A DNA stretch of 64,000 nucleotides. Origin: Stentor roeselii (lineage: Eukaryota; Ciliophora; Heterotrichea; Heterotrichida; Stentoridae). The position numbers and the translations under genes are program-made. Under the pieces are notes generated by a model that did not search any database, was not told the DNA's origin, and was given only the letters and a program-made list of their open reading frames with translations. Of the stretch, positions 43,614 through 53,932 are shown piece after piece (position 1 is the stretch's first letter; the number at the start of each line of letters is the position of its first letter). The stretch is taken from contig RSEH01000026.1 of assembly GCA_006503475.1 (NCBI GenBank), positions 62,001 to 126,000 of the forward strand, written 5' to 3'.

Positions 43614-46600
43614 CTAATCATCCTTTCTAAATAAAAAATTCCTGTTCTTAAATTTTTCAATAGTCTGTCTTGAAAGCAAACTAAGTGGAAGGATTTTATT
43701 AGAAGCTACTCTTTGATGCAAGTTAGAGTCAAATCTAGATCTTCCAGGCGATTTCTGATCGATTCTACCTTTTTCAACTGAATCAATCTCAATATCAGAC
43801 ATATCATGAAAGTTCATGTTGTTATCTGGCTTTTCATGTTGGTTTACTTCAATTTTAGACTTTCCAGGTGAGCTTTGATTGATTCTAAATCTATTTGTCG
43901 AGGTTTTGTTTATTGGAGAGTTTTTTCGATCAGAAGAAAAATCTTTTGCAATAATTGTTTGTTCGGTACTTATAAAATCTTCAACTGTTACCATTTTGTT
44001 TACCCAGCCAGGGTTTTTTCTTATGACGTATCTTTTGAAGCAGTTCATCTTTAGTAAAATGGACGTGAAATAATAACCGAAACAATATAAAATCCAGTAT
44101 AATAAAAATATTAGGTTGGCTAAAACAATTATAATGAATAGAGCAAATTTTGCTACTTCGTTTAATTTATCGGTCATAAAGTAAAGGCCTGAATAAATGG
44201 TGACTCCTGAAACAATAATCGACCGAGTTTCCATTGAATTAAGTTGATTGGCAGTATACGGCTCTGATTTAATATGAATCATAAATGCAAATAAAATAAT
44301 AGCAAAAGTAGTCAAAGCCTGTAATTGAACCGAGTAATTCCTCAAAAACACAGCACAACAAATAATCGCGATTTTTCTTATCAAAATCACGAATTCCCAA
44401 TAAAAGTACTTACTTTGAAACCCTTTATGCAAAAACCCAAACTTCAAAAGTTCAGTCTTTGAATCCAGTTGTCCATGTTTCTTAAACAACATGAAACTAA
44501 TAAGAAGAGGAACAAAAAAGCACCAAAAACATATTCCAGGAACAGCAACAAACAACAAATAAAAGAAATGCAGTCCTTCCCAGCACTTTAAATCCAAATT
44601 ATCAACTAAAAATAGTCCAGATCCTTGAATAGTCATACAATTAAACATGGAAAAGTTGATTTTAATGATCGAAGCCATGAAAAAAAAGACCTGGATTGTC
44701 ATTGAACCAATAATTTTCGATTTTAAGTCTTCAGTTTTACTGATCTTTGACTTGATCACCCAGTACAAGGTTGATAATAGAGAAAAGCCCAAGGGTGTTA
44801 AGTTAATCAAAATTAGTTTCGCGTAGTAAGGCTCCATTTTATTTCTTAATAAACAGTCGATTGAAAAAAGTCTCTCAGAAGCTCCAAAAATTAACATCTG
44901 CGCAGAAAAGAACTTCCTGACAAGATACGGCCAGTCTAAATCGAAAGAAATGGTTAAAGCTATTATTTGACAGTAGTTTGTAAGTATCTTAAAGTAAACT
45001 GATGTGATTGACTGTTCTTTGTAAGCTGAATTTATTGTTGAAGCTGTTAGGATAAAAATTATTGCTATTCCGCTCAGGATGATTAAAATGATGAAAATTA
45101 TGCTGTTTGTGTCGTTGTCACATTTTGAGCATTTATTTTCGGTGTCTTTTGAGTAGCCTATTTCACAGGTTTGACAAAGGTTGCCTTTGTGGCCTTTTTC
45201 ACATTTTTCTGATAGGTCTGAATCATTTCGGTTTTCTCGGAGACATGCAGATGAAATGAAACATTTGTAGAATATGTCACTATTGTTATCTTTTCGCCAG
45301 TAACCTTCATCTGATACTATTGATGAACCTCCATAACATATTGCACCTGTTGGGCATTTCTTGCAAGCAGCTCCAGCCTCCAAATTATACTTATTATCAG
45401 GACAAGAAATACAAGAATCATTCTGTTCCAAATACTCTCCAACCAAGCACTCTCTTAAAATAAACTCAACACTTTCATTAGCAGGTTTTTCCCACTCAGC
45501 ATATTGAAAACTAGTCGAAAAGAAAACCATAACAAAAGAATTAGGTTTTCCCTTAATCAAAATATCAGAAATATTTGCAATTCCATTAACAACCTTAAAA
45601 CGAACAGTTCCCGAAAGAGTATAATTCGGTGTTTCTATTGATGCAAACACAATTCCAGAATTTTCAGTCAAAACCAGCTGATTATAATGATCATTTGACC
45701 GAAGTTGAAAAAAAGATGAATATTTGACTCCAGGGGTTATTTTTATTGGACTTTGTGTTTCTATTGAAAGTTTTAAACTATGAGCAAAAGATGCTATATC
45801 AGGACCGTATCTTGCAAAATTTTGAATAAATTCTGATGATGAAGTCTCTGGCTGGTTGTTGTACCATTGAATCGCTCCTCCACTTACATTCGCGGAATTA
45901 TCGAAAAATCTGCTGAAGTTCAAGAAAAAAATAGAATTTTTTTTTGTTGATTTCGCAAAAATCGCACCACCTTGACCTGCGAAATCGATATTTTGTTGAC
46001 TTGGCATTGCGGAATTTCTGATGAATTTGGAGTTGTTTACTTCGATTGCGGAATTTGACAGGTATAGCGAACCTCCAACGATTGCTGAGCAGGACTTGAA
46101 ATAAGAATTTTTTATTGTAACTTTAACTTCATCGTCATTATTGTGAGTTGAAATTGCACCTCCTTTGTCGGAGCATTCAAGATTAGTAAAATTAGAATGA
46201 AGGATATTTAAAGATTCGCATTCATAGCACAAGATCCCTGCAGAAAGTTTAGAATTTCCATCTAATTGATAAATACCTCGTATAGAAGAACTTGATAAGG
46301 TCAGTTTTGAGTCTTTTCCAATATAAACTGCAGTACCTTCGAATTCGGAAATATTTACTTTGTTCAGAGTTAATTTTGAGTCTTGATCTACTTTCAGTAG
46401 TGTTGCTGAACGATCTTTGAAGAATTTTTTAAATGAACTGTTGAAAAATCCACAATTTCTAAATAATTCTTACGAATTTTCACAGAAAACTGAACAGTCA
46501 GAAGATCCTACTATGAATTTAGTGTCATAAACTTCAAGATTAGAATCCAAAACTTCGAAAATTCCTATTCCATTGTTATCATCATGATGATTATAGAACT

Positions 46601-49600
46601 GGCATTGATTAAATCGAACCTTGCTCTTACCATCAATATGAAAAGATGTAGTTTTTGATGAAAACCCGTTAAAAGTTACATTTTCTGAAGTCAGGTAGGA
46701 AGAGCTAAGATAAAAATTAGAGCTACGCCTTCCTAAATTTCCATAAAACGACGAGTTTACCAAAGAAAGTTTCGATTCAACAAGATTTATACACCCAGCA
46801 TTTCCAGCATTATTATGATGAAAAATCGTATTAGTAATTTCATTATTTTTATTAGAATAATGAGAAAAAACGCAAGATCCTTCACTTCCTGAGTTTTCAT
46901 TGATAACTGAATTTTTAATCACAAAACTAGAGTTTTGGTCAATAAACAAAAATCCTCCTTTAAACTTCGCTGTATTCAAATTAGCTGAAATATTATCTAA
47001 AGTCAATTTAGAGCTAAAAGAAACAATCAAGTTGCCGTAGTCTGTGGCTGTATTATTGAAAAAAATAGAGTTTTCAAAAGTCAGTGTCACTTTATTAGAA
47101 GCTTGCAAAATAGACCCAAATGAATTCGAGTTGTGACTGAAGTTAGAGTCTTTGTCAGTGAAAACCACTTGGCTGATACTGAAGCAGGAGCCTTTGTTAA
47201 ATAGGAAAAAGTTGCTTGAAGACATTAGAATTGAAGGAAGAGAAGGACTTAAGGCAAAAATAAGCTCTTTTCCTGTGTTGGATAAGAAATTGTTGGAGTC
47301 CATGAAGAGGTTCAACCCGAAGTCAAGGTAAATTACAGAAGTATTCGTATTTTTGTTACTTTTAAAAGTATTTCCTGAAAATATAACTTTTCCCGAGCAC
47401 ATTATATTAAATAGTAAACCTTCGTTGCCTTCAAACTCACTTGTTCTCACATGACTTCCATCTACCAGACTAAGACGATCATTTAAAAAAACCAGATTCG
47501 AAGCCTTATTTTCTTTTATTAAACTTCCAGTAATTTTCAGAAGTAGTTCAGAACGATCTGAAGTTGCAAAACTAAGAAATTGGCCTGAATTTTCAACTTT
47601 TGCATTATTTATCATCACTTCAGCTTCATACCCTGGGCTTGCATCAACTCCTGACACTGATTCCGAAGTACTGCTTAATATTTGAATCCCTTCTATTTCT
47701 AAGTATCGAACTTTATATGCCTTGATTGCAGTTCCACACATATAAAAAAGAATATTTTCAATGTAAATCGTGTCTTTTAACACTTCTGAAAATTCAATCA
47801 TTGCTTTTTTATTGGAATTTAAAGAATTGTTCTCAAATTTCAGGGATTGGAATTTTATATTTGCTTCTGAAGGATCTAATAAAGTTTGATTACTTGAAAA
47901 TTCAAAGTAAAATAAGGAGTTGTTACTGGATACTGTGGAATCTAGCATTTCACTTGATTTTAATGTGAATTTTTCGGAAATGTCGAGAAATTTTCCTAAG
48001 GGGCATTCGTTGGATTCGAATTTCAGGTTTTGGAAAGTTGAGTTGTAAGTAGATGATGAAAATATTAAACTTTTACAGTCATTTAGTACTGGAAGAGTGT
48101 TTTTTTCTGCATACCCACCGCTATTTTTAAGTTTAGACAGTATTGATTCAAAGATAATCAATGACGATTTTCTATTTCGAGTAAACTCTAAGTAACTTAA
48201 ATTCAACTTTCCAACATTCTGCATATTTATCAGGTATTCATAAGCAAGGTTCGAATAAAACTCGATATTATTTAATACGATCTGTTTCGCATAAATATTA
48301 TAAGCCAGTCCATTTTTATCAGATTCCTGATAGTTCAAAATGCAATTTTTTAAAGAAGGTGGCTGATAAAACTCTATCAAAGACGTGTTGACTTCAATTT
48401 CACTGAAGGAGTTGTTTTCAATCAAAACATTTTGACAGATGTTTGAAGATATAAGCAGAAGTCTATTCGCGACCAGGTTAGAAAAGTTGCTGTTGAGTAA
48501 AGAGATATGCTGGCTGTTTAAGTACTTTGGTCCTTGGTCTATCATTTTTTTATCTTGAGTCTGGTCTATTTCTATCAAATTACCAGTGGAAACTGCGAAC
48601 TGAATATTTATTTCATTTAACTCTAAACTGAAAAAACTTGAAAATTTCAACAATTTCGAGTATCCTGAGAAAAGATTCATTGAAAATTGAACATTTGATA
48701 TTATTATTTCTTTAAAGTTGCATAATGATAGGAAACCTGCTAAAGGGTTTTCAGTAATAACTTCAAATCCATTATTTATAAAAGACACAATCCCTCCCTT
48801 ATAAATAAATCTTGAAGACATAACACTACTCTGACATGAGCTATAAGAAGAGTTAATAACCGAAGAATCAGGATTAACCACAATATTCGTAAAATTAACA
48901 TTTTCCATCAAGACCTCTCCAGCAACAACATTAATAATCGATTTCATTCCAAGTCTCATATTCCTAAACTCAACATTCTGCATAAAACTTACCTTGAAGC
49001 TAAGTCGATTTCCATTTAAACTAAAAAAGTTGCTATTTGCATTTTCCTTACAAAAAGAGCTATCCAAGTACTTTTCATTGATTTTTACTCCCCGGTCATT
49101 GTAAAGGCCGTTACCTTTTTTCACAGTAAACCTGCAGTAGTCGATACCCTCATACATAGTCAAACCATGATCTGACTGAAAAATCATGTTTTTGAATGTT
49201 AGAGAGGTGGTAACTGAAAAAGACATTTTTACGTTAAATGTATAAACTGGACGATCATTCTGAGTAAAGCATCCAGTGATATTTTGATAATTGCAGTAAA
49301 AAGGCTCAACTAGGAAGTTGGTATATTTGAAGTCTCCTAAAATTGATTTTTGGGGATTATTGAATAAATAATTACCTCCAAACATGAAGATTTTCACTAA
49401 AATATCATTTTTTGAAAAATCGAAGTAATTGTTTGGGTTTAATGATGACCAGGATGATGATGATTCTAACTTGTAAGTTGTTGTATTTGGCCAGTAGTAA
49501 TAAATTGTTGAACAGTCTCCTAAGTCGTATTCGCATTCGAATGTGTTGCATGATTGGTCACATTTTTTATCGCCTTTCATTGATGTAAAACAACCTGAGC

Positions 49601-50933
49601 TGCAGTCTCCACATTTAAATCCATCAAACGAACATGCAAATGAATTGCATTGAGAATCGCATTGATCGTTCAATAAATTTAAATCGGTACATCCTGCTGA
49701 GCATAAACAGTCAGCTCCATCAAGCCAGCACTCGCTGATGTTACAAATAGGGTTGCAAATGTGATTGTTTATCATATCTGGAAAGCATCCTTTTGCACAA
49801 TTACAAGAACCTCCATCCCACCAGCAGTTTGAATTGTTACATGCTGGGTCGCATTTCGAATTTTCAATCATATCCGGACTGCATCCAGGTGCGCAGAAAC
49901 ATTTAGAATTATCATATCCACATGCAGAATTATTGCAAATTTCATCACATACAGAGTTATCTATTAGCTTAGGTGAACATCCACGTGCACAAAAGCAGTC
50001 TTGTCCATCATTCCAACAATCAGTAACATTACACTCTTCATTACAATGCCCATCATCTATCATATCAGGACTACACTTTCCACTGCAATTACAATCACCT
50101 CCATCATAAAAGCATGCTGACTTATTACAATCGATATCGCAAAACGAATTTCTAAATTTTTTATTCAAACATTCATCTGGACAAATACAGTCACCATTAT
50201 CATAATAGCAACTTGTTGAATTGCATTCATAATCGCATATTGAGTTGAATTGCATTGTCTTGTTACATGACTTTTCACAGAAACAGTTATAATTGTCGAA
50301 ATTGCACTCAGTTGTATTACAAACAGTATCGCACTGATCATTCATCAAAAGTTCATAATTACAACCAGGGCTACAGTCGCAGTCTCCCCCGTCAAAGCTG
50401 CAAACTGAAACATTACAAACCTTGTCACATTTTCCATCATGAACAGAAGTGATCTTACAATACTTCACACATTCTTTGCTTGAACAACTCGAATTATCCC
50501 ATCCACATTCATAATTAAAGCATTTTAAGTCACAATCTGAATCACTTACCATGTAATCAAAGCATTTAGATGCACAATCACCCTACTTAAAACTTACGCA
50601 TTTATGGTTGTCGAAGAGACATGCTTTATTATTACACTTTTCATCACAATCGTCGTTCATGAAGAGAGTTTCATTGCAGTCTTTACTGCAATAACCGCAG
50701 TCTCCAAAGTCGAATCCGCAGATGTTTGAGTTACATTCTTTATCGCAGATATCATCAGATGAATTTTTTGGACAACCTGACCAGGCACAGTCGACTAAGC
50801 AGTCACCTAAATCGAAGTCGCATGGTTTTGACATGCATTCTAAGTTGCAGACTCCATTACCCTTCCAATTAGAATTGCACTCTGGGTTGCAAGCAGTAAC
50901 TATAGCGCAAGTTAGAAGGAATAAAAAGACCAT
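43614..50933 (-). CDS. LNR / beta-helix / multi-span membrane protein, paralogue C
   Basis: Five exons, 50933-50598, 50582-48993, 48977-46474, 46458-46277 and 46261-43614, give 7,260 nt or 2,419 residues. Signal peptide MVFLFLLTCAIVTAC; 14 LNR repeats; linker YYYWPNTTTYKLESSSSWSS where B has the Asn-Gly array; beta-helix-like region; Cys-rich module (CISCPDNKYNLEAGAACKKC, CEKGHKGNLCQTC); eight membrane spans. The cytosolic tail is the longest of the three (about 160 residues) and contains an internal duplication, RINQSSPGKSK and RIDQKSPGRSR, about 40 residues apart. Intron 2 is 15 nt with no in-frame stop, so it would be read as VSFMQ if retained. Function unknown; surface receptor or adhesin inferred. 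Confidence 0.85.
46262..46276 (-). other. 15-nt intron, gene C intron 4
   Basis: Sense GTATTTATCAATTAG, joining SSIR to GNSKL; shared position with A and B. Confidence 0.9.
46459..46473 (-). other. 15-nt intron, gene C intron 3
   Basis: Sense GTAAGAATTATTTAG after CEN; shared position with A and B. Confidence 0.9.
48978..48992 (-). other. 15-nt stop-less intron, gene C intron 2
   Basis: Sense GTAAGTTTTATGCAG between LSFK and NVEFRNMRL. It contains no in-frame stop and 15 is a multiple of three, so frame alone does not reveal it. Comparison with B (intron) and A (uninterrupted LSFKNVEF) does. Confidence 0.82.
50583..50597 (-). other. 15-nt intron, gene C intron 1
   Basis: Sense GTAAGTTTTAAGTAG after KC in the third LNR repeat; shared position with A and B. 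Confidence 0.9.
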
Positions 50934-50938
50934 TTATA
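50931..50938 (-). promoter_or_regulatory. TATAAATG start context, gene C
   Basis: TATAAATG on the coding strand, including the start codon. Confidence 0.4.
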
Positions 50939-51684
50939 TTACTCTCCAGCATTGTGTATCTTATAAGCTATATAAAATCCAAAAAAGAATACTTTACGTA
51001 TACAAAATATAATGGGCTTTTCAGTTATTTCGTATTCTTACCTAAATTTCATAAAAATTTATGAAGAATAGAGATTTTCTTTGATAAAACAGTGTTTTTT
51101 TATAAAGATTTAAAAGTTGGTAAAATTTATACTTTTTGTTCAAGATTATCCTTATATGTTTTGACTAAAAATATTTTTTTCTGTTTTATTTACGTTTTAT
51201 GAACCTAAGGAATATTCTGAATGCTTAAATATAGTTATTCAATGAGATATTCAGTTTTAAGATTGTAATTTCATATAATTATTCATAAACCTATGAGATA
51301 TTATAAAATTTTTTCCTTATTAATTTGTACTGATCAGCATAAGCTCAGAGATTTTAATCCGTGAAATTCGATGTCTTAGAGATACATTCCTTAATAAAAG
51401 TAACTTATTTTTAACTATTTTCGAGAATTTAGACATAAATCAAATATTAATCAATTTATTTATTTCTAAACTCAATACACTAAAAATGAATCTTTAAGTA
51501 TCCCAAAACTATGAAAATCTTGCAAGAAATAAATAATCTCTAAAGAAAACTAAAACCGACTAATAACCCTACCAAAAAAATCCTAAAATAACAAATAAAT
51601 GAAAAAAACCAAATTCCACCAAACCAAATATCTAGATTTAATTACTTTCATTTCAAAATCCTACCAATCCAATTATCTAAAATT
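50939..51684. other. Intergenic region
   Basis: About 750 AT-rich bp between two minus-strand genes. The last 200 bp are A/C-rich on the plus strand, as expected downstream of a minus-strand gene here. No RNA gene or open frame recognised. Confidence 0.5.
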
Positions 51685-53361
51685 TTATCTACTCTCCATT
51701 TCACAAATCCTAAGATACAACTCTTCAAAAGTAGGGCGGTCACTAGGATCAAACTTGACCATATCTTGTACAAGCGACTTTGCCCAAGGATAGTTAATTT
51801 TACTAATTTCCACAGAAATTTCATCCAAACTTTCCATTCTATTCTTCCCCGACATTTTCTCATTAGTGCACATTTCAATAAAAACCAGTCCAAGCGAGTA
51901 AACATCTGACTTTTCGACATCGAACTTTAAGTGTTTAAATCCCAGTTCTTTTTTCAAACAAATATTGATTTCAGGACTTGAATATCCAGGAGTTCCTCTT
52001 ACTTTAAACTCGAAGTTTTCAAAGTCCAACCTTTCAGCAATTAAACAAATGCTAAAGTCAATAATTTTGCATTCTTTTCTTTCATTGATCATCAGATTTC
52101 CTGGTTTGAGGTCACAGTTAAAGACTCCTCTTTTTCTAAGTTCATATAAAGAAAAAATAATTTTTTTGAAATACTGAATTAAAGTCCTTTCTTCAAAGCA
52201 AGGTTTTTTATTAGACCTGTTGACGTACTCATGAAGTTGTGCCCCTCCATGTTCCATGATTAAAGAAATGCTTTTAGTTTGACTCGACACTGTGCACCCG
52301 AAGTATCTGATAAAACAAGTATGTTCCGGGTACTGCTGACTGATGATTTCACTAGTTTCAGACCCGATGATTTCACAATAGTACTTCTCTATCGCCTGGT
52401 TTCCATTGTTCAACACATAAGTCTTTATCACTCCATAATTATTGCCTTCTAAAGCCACTTCTTTCACTGATAGTTGAGCCTCGTTGGTCTTTAAGGCGTG
52501 AATCGCGAATCTTTTGGTTTCTCCTAAAATTCCTGGAAAAATCATCACAAATTTGATTAGATCGTTCAATGTTAAGTTTTTTATTTTTTTGTAAGTTGTT
52601 GAAGCGGTTTGGCTTGAAGTTGAATATTTGAAGATTCCTTGGAAGTATTGGTAAAAGTTTGATTGGACTTCTGGACTTGCTGAGAACATAAAATCGTGTA
52701 AATCGTTGAAAATTGATAGAAGGACTCGCTTTAATGTTGGAGTTAGTTGGCCTGTTAGGAAATTGTAGACTATTTGGATCACGTTTGAATAGAGATGGTT
52801 TATGTTTAGAGGGTGTTGGACATTTTTTATTGTTTCGAAAAGATGGTGGCTTATTAGCTTGCCTGAGTAGGTCTCAGCAGTTATATAGCTTTCTGTCCTC
52901 AGAAGGAATATATTAATGAAATCATTCAAAATCGAGCCTTTCAATTCGATAAACTCAGGGTCAGAGTTTATTTCTGGAATACCATGACCTGCTTGAATAA
53001 TGAACAATTTTTCGGCAGACGGTTTAGGAATCCTCAGTCTTCTTAAAAAATAACTCTTAAGCTCATTTAAAAGTAAATCCTTCTTCGAAACATAAAGCTG
53101 GCAAACATAAGCCCAGATTGCGACTAAAGAATCCACCTGAGCACATGAGTAGCCTATTGTAAAGTAAAATTTCAAGACAAGGAGATAAGCGAATTCAGCT
53201 ACTACTAGAGGAGTGTCCTGAGTCAAAATCCTGTCAGTGATATTTAAAGAGGCAAAGCCTCCAAGTGACTGAAGTTTGAAGAAAGCAGAGTCATTAATGT
53301 TCAAACTTTTCACCTCTTCCTCCTTGCGAATGGTTTCCTGCTTTAAAAACTCAGCAGCCAT
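51685..53361 (-). CDS. Divergent protein kinase with helical N-terminal half
   Basis: 558 residues. Residues 1-300 are helical with no named domain. Residues about 300-555 are kinase-like: FNCDLKPGNLMIN replaces the HRD loop (His and Arg lost, catalytic Asp and the Asn kept), DFS replaces DFG (Asp kept), then VRGTPGYSSPEI, SDVYSLGLVFIEM and DPSDRPTFEEL. The glycine loop is not recognisable (YGVIKTYV). Activity is therefore uncertain; the key acidic residues remain. It is related to the next gene upstream (53933-55633): both share CD[LI]KPxN, VRGT and D-[VF]-SLGL. Start ATG at 53359-53361. Confidence 0.78.
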   Translation of the reverse strand: MAAEFLKQETIRKEEEVKSLNINDSAFFKLQSLGGFASLNITDRILTQDTPLVVAEFAYLLVLKFYFTIGYSCAQVDSLVAIWAYVCQLYVSKKDLLLNELKSYFLRRLRIPKPSAEKLFIIQAGHGIPEINSDPEFIELKGSILNDFINIFLLRTESYITAETYSGKLISHHLFETIKNVQHPLNINHLYSNVIQIVYNFLTGQLTPTLKRVLLSIFNDLHDFMFSASPEVQSNFYQYFQGIFKYSTSSQTASTTYKKIKNLTLNDLIKFVMIFPGILGETKRFAIHALKTNEAQLSVKEVALEGNNYGVIKTYVLNNGNQAIEKYYCEIIGSETSEIISQQYPEHTCFIRYFGCTVSSQTKSISLIMEHGGAQLHEYVNRSNKKPCFEERTLIQYFKKIIFSLYELRKRGVFNCDLKPGNLMINERKECKIIDFSICLIAERLDFENFEFKVRGTPGYSSPEINICLKKELGFKHLKFDVEKSDVYSLGLVFIEMCTNEKMSGKNRMESLDEISVEISKINYPWAKSLVQDMVKFDPSDRPTFEELYLRICEMESR

Positions 53362-53932
53362 AATTATGTAGAAGAAAGTTCAAGAGTTTAGAATCCTTTC
53401 ATATAAAAAATTAAACAGTTCCAAGTGAGTATTTAATGATTACTTGAAGGGTGCAATTATTATTACTAAGAATACTTCAAAACAATAGACTTATCCAAGT
53501 TCCTATAAATCTTCATAATAAAATCTCTGTCTTGACTCTAAAATCTCAGTCTTGAATATAAAATCTCAGTCTTCATAAAAAATTTTAGTCTTGACTATAA
53601 ATCTCAACCTTTTTTCAGTCTTCATCATAAAATCTAGTCTACATAATAAAACTTAGTCTTCACCATGAAATCTAAACCTTTATAAAATTTAAATATTCAC
53701 TTTAAAATCAAAACTTCATAATAAAACTTATTATTCACTATAAAATCTAAGTCTTCATAAAATCCCAATCTTCACTTAAATCAAAATCTTCATAATAAAA
53801 CTTAATCTTCACTCTAAAATCCAAGTCTTCATAAAATTTCAATGTTCACTCTACCTAAATATAAATCTCATCTCTATAAAATACTCATCATTTAAAATCA
53901 CTTTTAAATTAAATCCTAATTCATATAAAAAT
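53362..53932. repeat. Intergenic region with degenerate tandem repeat
   Basis: About 570 bp. From about 53505 to 53860, imperfect copies of a roughly 18-30 bp unit follow each other, built around CTTCATAATAAAA-CT and AAAATCTNAGTCTT. At least ten copies are recognisable by eye, with TCTTCACT/TCTTCATA variants. The flanks are plain AT-rich. The region lies between two same-strand kinase genes, so it holds the 3' end of one and the promoter of the other. Confidence 0.65.

Noticed and set aside
24292-50933. The giant LNR loci as broken genes or pseudogenes, since each splits into several reading frames
   Set aside because: Every break coincides with a 15-nt GT-AG segment whose removal restores the frame, at the same positions in all copies.
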